Assembly (NCBI RefSeq): GCF_964340395.1
Contig: NW_027554288.1
Span: 57,501-121,500 of the forward strand
Direction of reading: 5' to 3'
DNA length: 64,000 nucleotides
DNA from: Glandiceps talaboti
Lineage: Eukaryota; Hemichordata; Enteropneusta; Spengelidae
In this document: in pieces, positions 59,365 to 64,000 of the stretch
Numbering within the stretch: position 1 is the first letter of the stretch
Layout: every line of letters begins with the position of its first letter
Made by a program: the position numbers and the translations under genes
The notes under the pieces: model-generated
Told to the model about the DNA's origin: nothing
Database searches by the model: none
Seen by the model: the letters and a program-made list of their open reading frames with translations, nothing else

Positions 59365-60595
59365 ACAAGTTATTTATCAACAATCACAAATATACAGACA
59401 TGAATTATATACTATATAGCATACTAATCACAACTATCAATGTATAATTTTGACTGATGTGTAAATACTGGTAGCCAACCATCACCCGTAATGAGGCCTG
59501 AAAGAATCATTTGTTTGGTTCCGGTTACCTGATCCCCACTTAGCGTTTTACTGCTGACCCTAAACCGACCCTTTACGCATTCGAATAAAAAATCACAAAA
59601 ATTGTTGTTTCACGAGAAATAGTGGATGCGAAAACTGACAATAATTTCAAAAGACAAAATAAAGCTGTTCTTCCAATCTGCAATGGCTGTACATCTGATG
59701 AGGAGAAACTAATAACACAGAGACCATTTGGAAAACAATAGAAAACCTGAACTAGACACTCACACTCACACATGAAAATAAACAAACAACAAATCTACCT
59801 ATCCCACCTATTCTAAAATTGAGCGTAGTAGGAACCACACAATTTAAAATAGAATTACAATGGAGTGACTAATTGTAATGTATTAGAATAATTAGATTGT
59901 ACTTTATTTCAGTTAATTATGTCAATATTTAATTGAAATGGTGTGCTATATTCTTCATGTATACATATTTATCAGTTGACACATATTCATAGATATTTTA
60001 AGCAAAATCACACAACACAGATATAAACTAAGATATTTTTTATAATCTTTGGTTCTTGAGTTATTTCATGATTTCATATCACAAACATACCTAGGTGTTC
60101 ATTACCTCACATGAAACTAAGTGAATACATATTCATGTTTCAGCTAATACATGTGTATCTGTTGACTCCCATGAGTCCATAGCAAAGACAAACACTGAAC
60201 AATGTCTGAGCAACTTGATAGGGGGCACAGGCTGAGTTTGTCAAATATTTTATTCACCTGAAAGTAGTCAATAAAACCCTAGTATAGTTTTAATATGGAC
60301 ACATGCCATCTATGACATAATACAATAATTATTGTCATCTTGCATTGTTACTATAGTTGATTACACAATACAGATTTTCTTGACATTTTTAAAGTGAAAA
60401 TACAATAAATTGTAATATGGAATCTTTCTTTTAGGTCTGTTCATATAACTTGAATATAGTTGTAAATTAATTTTGACTTTACACAGGTAATCCCCTAGGC
60501 TAATCACATCTCTAGTCTGTGAATAAATCTGTACTTTACAATTTATTAAAATGTCACCATGCATGAAAAGCTTGATTGCTTGTGATTAGCTGTGT
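59365..60595. other. No recognisable gene
   Basis: AT-rich DNA. A plus-strand stretch at about 59658 reads KRQNKAVLPICNGCTSDEEK without support for an exon. Confidence 0.4.
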
Positions 60596-60600
60596 TGACT

Positions 60601-61961
60601 GTTTACAATTCACTTTCCTGTATGTACAGTGTACTACAATTACTCTGTTTACAATTCACTTTCCTGTATGTACAATGTACTACAATTACTCTGTTTACAA
60701 TTCACTTTCCTGTATGTACAATGTACTACAATTACTCTGTTTACAATTCACTTTCCTGTATGTACAGTGTACTACAATTACTCTATTTACAATTCACTTT
60801 CCTGTATGTGCAGTGTACTACAATTACTCTGTTTACAATTCACTTTCCTGTATGTACAATGTACTACAATTACTCTGTTTACAATTCACTTTCTTGTATG
60901 TACAGTGTACTACAATTACTCTGTTTACAATTCACTTTCTTGTATGTACAATGTACTACAATTACTCTGTTTACAATTCACTTTCCTGTATGTACAATGT
61001 ACTACAATTACTCTATTTACAATTCACTTTCTTGTTTGTACAATGTACTACAATTACTCTGTTTACAATTCACTTTCCTGTATGTACAATGTACTACAAT
61101 TACTCTGTTTACAATTCACTTTCCTGTATGTACAATGTACTACAATTACTCTGTTTACAATTCACTTTCCTGTATGTACAATGTACTACAATTACTCTAT
61201 TTACAATTCACTTTCTTGTTTGTACAATGTACTACAATTACTCTGTTTACAATTCACTTTCCTGTATGTACAATGTACTACAATTACTCTATTTACAATT
61301 CACTTTCCTGTATGTGCAATGTACTACAATTACTCTGTTTACAATTCACTTCCTGTATGTACAGTGTACTACAATTACTCTGTTTACAATTCACTTTCCT
61401 GTATGTACAATGTACTACAATTACTCTGTTTACAATTCACTTTCCTGTATGTACAATGTACTACAATTACTCTGTTTACAATTCACTTTCTTGTTTGTAC
61501 AATGTACTACAATTACTCTGTTTACAATTCACTTTCCTGTATGTGCAGTGTACTACAATTACTCTGTTTACAATTCACTTTCCTGTTTGTACAATGTACT
61601 ACAATTACTCTGTTTACAATTCACTTTCTTGTATGTGCAATGTACTACAATTACTCTATTTACAATTCACTTTCTTGTATGTGCAATGTACTACAATTAC
61701 TCTATTTACAATTCACTTTCCTGTATTTACAATTCACTTTCCTGTATGTACAATGTACTACAATTACTCTATTTACAATTCACTTTCCTGTATGTACAGT
61801 GTACTACAATTACTCTGTTTACAATTCACTTTCTTGTATGTACAATGTACTACAATTACTCTGTTTACAATTCACTTTCCTGTATGTACAGTGTACTACA
61901 ATTACTCTGTTTACAATTCACTTTCCTGTATGTACAATGTACTACAATTACTCTGTTTACA
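60601..61961. repeat. 46-bp satellite array, about 30 units
   Basis: Tandem copies of a 46-bp unit starting TTTACAATTCACTTTCCTGT and ending GTACTACAATTACTCTG. Variation is limited to a few positions (CTTTCCTG/CTTTCTTG, GTACAA/GTACAG/GTGCAA, CTGTTT/CTATTT) plus one 1-bp deletion near 61351 and one 23-bp partial duplication near 61726. The unit has no stop codon in any plus frame, so all three plus frames stay open for 450-526 codons. These frames are not genes. Confidence 0.97.
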
Positions 61962-62019
61962 ATTTTTTCAGTGTTCTGCAAAAATAGACTTGGTCTGTGT
62001 ATTTTACATTTTTTAGAAA

Positions 62020-62722
62020 ATAGCGCCAATGGTGTTGTAGCACAACTGTATTTAGCTGCTATGGGGGTGGTCTTGTTGCTAGGCATATTTGCATACATTG
62101 TTGGACCCTTTATTAACTTGCCTCAGCCCTTCCCACTTTTCATCTTTCCAATATAAACCATTATTTAGTTGTTGCTATGGGCCGGGCATGGTCTTTTTGC
62201 TAGATATATCTGCATACATATTTTTGAATCTACATTCACTTACCTACCAATCCCTGTTGTTATCTTTGTAGTATGCATCATTTCACTGTTTCTAAGGGCA
62301 TGGTCATGGTTGCTAGGGCAAATTTTATCATGTTTTCAACCATAACTGAAGAATAACATTTCCAGAAACATCCCCACTAAGTTTCAACCCATTCACCTTG
62401 CAGTTTCAGTTTCAAGATACATTTGTATGTTTTCACCAAAATTGACATTTTTAGACCTAATTTTCACATCATTGATGAGATCATCATGTTTTGACCAATT
62501 CTTAATATAAACACACTGAAGAATGTTCCAATCAATTTCAGCCCAATATCCTCAGCCGTTTTGGAATTAAAGATTTTTTACCAAAAATTAGACCTTATTT
62601 TCACATCATTGATGAGATCATCATGTTATGAACAATTCTTAGTTTAAACAACACTACGAATGTACCAATTAAATTTGACACCAATCTGCCCAGTAACACA
62701 GACACAGACACACACACACACA

Positions 62723-62761
<39 letters not shown>

Positions 62762-62812
62762 TGCCATGCCTGTAGCACTACTGAACCTAAGAAGCTCAGT
62801 TATGCTAAAAAA
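62020..62812 (+). repeat. Composite repeat family A copy with two core units
   Basis: Head AATGGTGTTGTAGCACAACTG (62028), about two ~114-bp units, body, (AC)n at about 62707-62758, and hairpin arms at 62773-62786 and 62794-62807 with two to three mismatches. Confidence 0.8.
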
Positions 62813-62814
62813 GA

Positions 62815-63240
62815 TTTGCTAAAAAGACGGTACATTTTTTTAAAACAAATACTAACAAAATACCCATTTCTCATCCATACAGGATTAGTTATGTTATGTA
62901 CAAAGTGTTTTTCAGCAATCATTATGAACATCAGATCACAAACAAATCTTCATATAATTCCTGATTATTGACATTAAAACTACACTAGCTCTTTTTTTCT
63001 AATCAAAACAATCAACAATATATACGTATAAATCTGTTGAATAACTTAATATCAAATGAGACTGCACTTGTTAATTTGTGGGTAATCAAATCTGTATGCA
63101 GTATAATAACGTTGGGGGTGCTGATATATGGTCTAGACCATCAAATACTGTAATTGTATTTTATTCTGTGCACACTTATACATATATGTACACATAGATG
63201 TTTACGTACATACACATGATTCATTATACTTCGGGGTGTC
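62815..63240. other. No recognisable gene
   Basis: AT-rich spacer between two family A copies. Confidence 0.4.
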
Positions 63241-63242
63241 AA

Positions 63243-64000
63243 AAATAGCAGCAATGGCATTGTAGCACAACTGTATTTAGCCATTTCTATGGGCGTGGTC
63301 TGGTTGCTAGGCATATTTGCATACATTTTTTGAATCTGCATTTGTTTACCTACCATCCCTGTTGTTATCTTTGTAATATGCATTGCTATTTCACTGTTGC
63401 TAAGGGCGTAGTTATGGTTGCTAGGGCCAAATGTTTAAAAATGTTTTCAACAATAACTGCAGAATAACACCTCCAAAAACATCCCCAACATGTTTCAACC
63501 CCATTCACCAAGTACTAAGTAGTTTCAAGATGTAAGCTTTTGAGCAAAATTGACATTTTTAGACCTAATTTGCATATTGCTAATGGGATTATCATGTTGG
63601 TAATACACTTTCATCTACACATGCCCAGATGCATCCCCATTAAATTTCAGCCCAATCTGCTAGGTATTTTAGAATGATAGATTTTTGACAATCTGCTCTG
63701 TTTATGAAATACAGATTTTTGATCAAAAAGACACATTTTCATGCCTAATTTGCATATCACTGATGGGATCATCATGTTGTGAACAATTCTTAATCTAAAT
63801 ACCTTTAAGAACATTCTAACCAAATTTCAGACCGATCTGCACTGTAGCTTTGGAGTTTATGTTTTTTTTACCAAAAATCAGATTTGTTGACCCTAATCAA
63901 AAACTAGTTGTACGATAAGTTTGACTTGAACAATTTCCCAACTAGACACCTAAGGTAATGGACCCACCAAATATCATGGCAATCAGTTCAGCAGTTTTTG
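63243..64000 (+). repeat. Composite repeat family A copy, 3' end outside window
   Basis: Head AATGGCATTGTAGCACAACTG (63254), about one and a half core units and nearly the full body. It stops at the window edge just before the expected microsatellite and hairpin (last bases CAGTTCAGCAGTTTTTG). Confidence 0.8.

Noticed and set aside
60576-62156. 526-codon plus-strand open frame, with 474- and 452-codon frames overlapping it
   Set aside because: All three frames run through the 46-bp satellite and translate the same repeat; openness follows from the unit lacking stops.

Overview
This is a eukaryotic nuclear window, almost certainly from an invertebrate animal and most probably a marine one. 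It is AT-rich and intron/intergenic in character. Microsatellites and several families of diverged interspersed repeats fill it. The few coding pieces are short exons with GT/AG borders in matching phase. The mix of non-LTR retrotransposon tails, a Penelope-like element, SWIM/YqaJ-type genes and minisatellite-cored repeats is typical of hemichordates, cephalochordates and lophotrochozoans. The sequence alone does not fix the phylum. No prokaryotic operon structure, CRISPR array, rRNA or convincing tRNA was seen.

Coding content is small. On the minus strand, three phase-0 exons may belong to one gene or to neighbouring genes: two 99-nt exons that each encode one 33-residue ankyrin repeat (34710-34808 and 3680-3778), and a 162-nt exon of unknown family (8955-9116). 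On the plus strand, 45608-49074 holds a multi-exon SWIM/YqaJ-nuclease-like gene whose first splice phases still fit. It carries a frameshift, an in-frame stop and loss of part of the nuclease active site. A frame-shifted run of coding-like segments on the minus strand (about 12130-14080) shows a coiled coil, a Cys/His cluster, a ubiquitin-interacting-motif-like helix and a Pro/Tyr-rich tail. A plus-strand ORF at 36016-36396 (with a frameshifted tail) and a possible first exon at 27573-27652 are weaker calls.

Mobile DNA dominates. There are four non-LTR retrotransposon fragments (300-686 minus; 9440-10150; 23320-24160; 42955-43475), a Penelope-like relic with flanking direct repeats and a hammerhead-like motif (25674-27323), and an intact-ended solo LTR with a 5-bp target duplication (49551-50395). 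At least ten copies of one composite family have a core of ~114-bp tandem units, an A/T-rich body, a microsatellite and a 3' terminal hairpin. Three further families show short inverted termini or terminal hairpins (24931-25545 with 31161-31838; 33370-34566; 38925-39321 with 55094-55477). A candidate 512-bp element at 16539-17050 has 12-bp flanking direct repeats.

Two large satellites stand out: a 53-bp array (18707-21448, about 51 units, with a variant block repeated 1,957 bp apart) and a 46-bp array (60601-61961, about 30 units) that is open in all three forward frames because of its period and base content. Many poly-C/poly-G tracts are scattered through 39-54 kb. The remaining intervals look like intron or intergenic DNA in which nothing further could be recognised.
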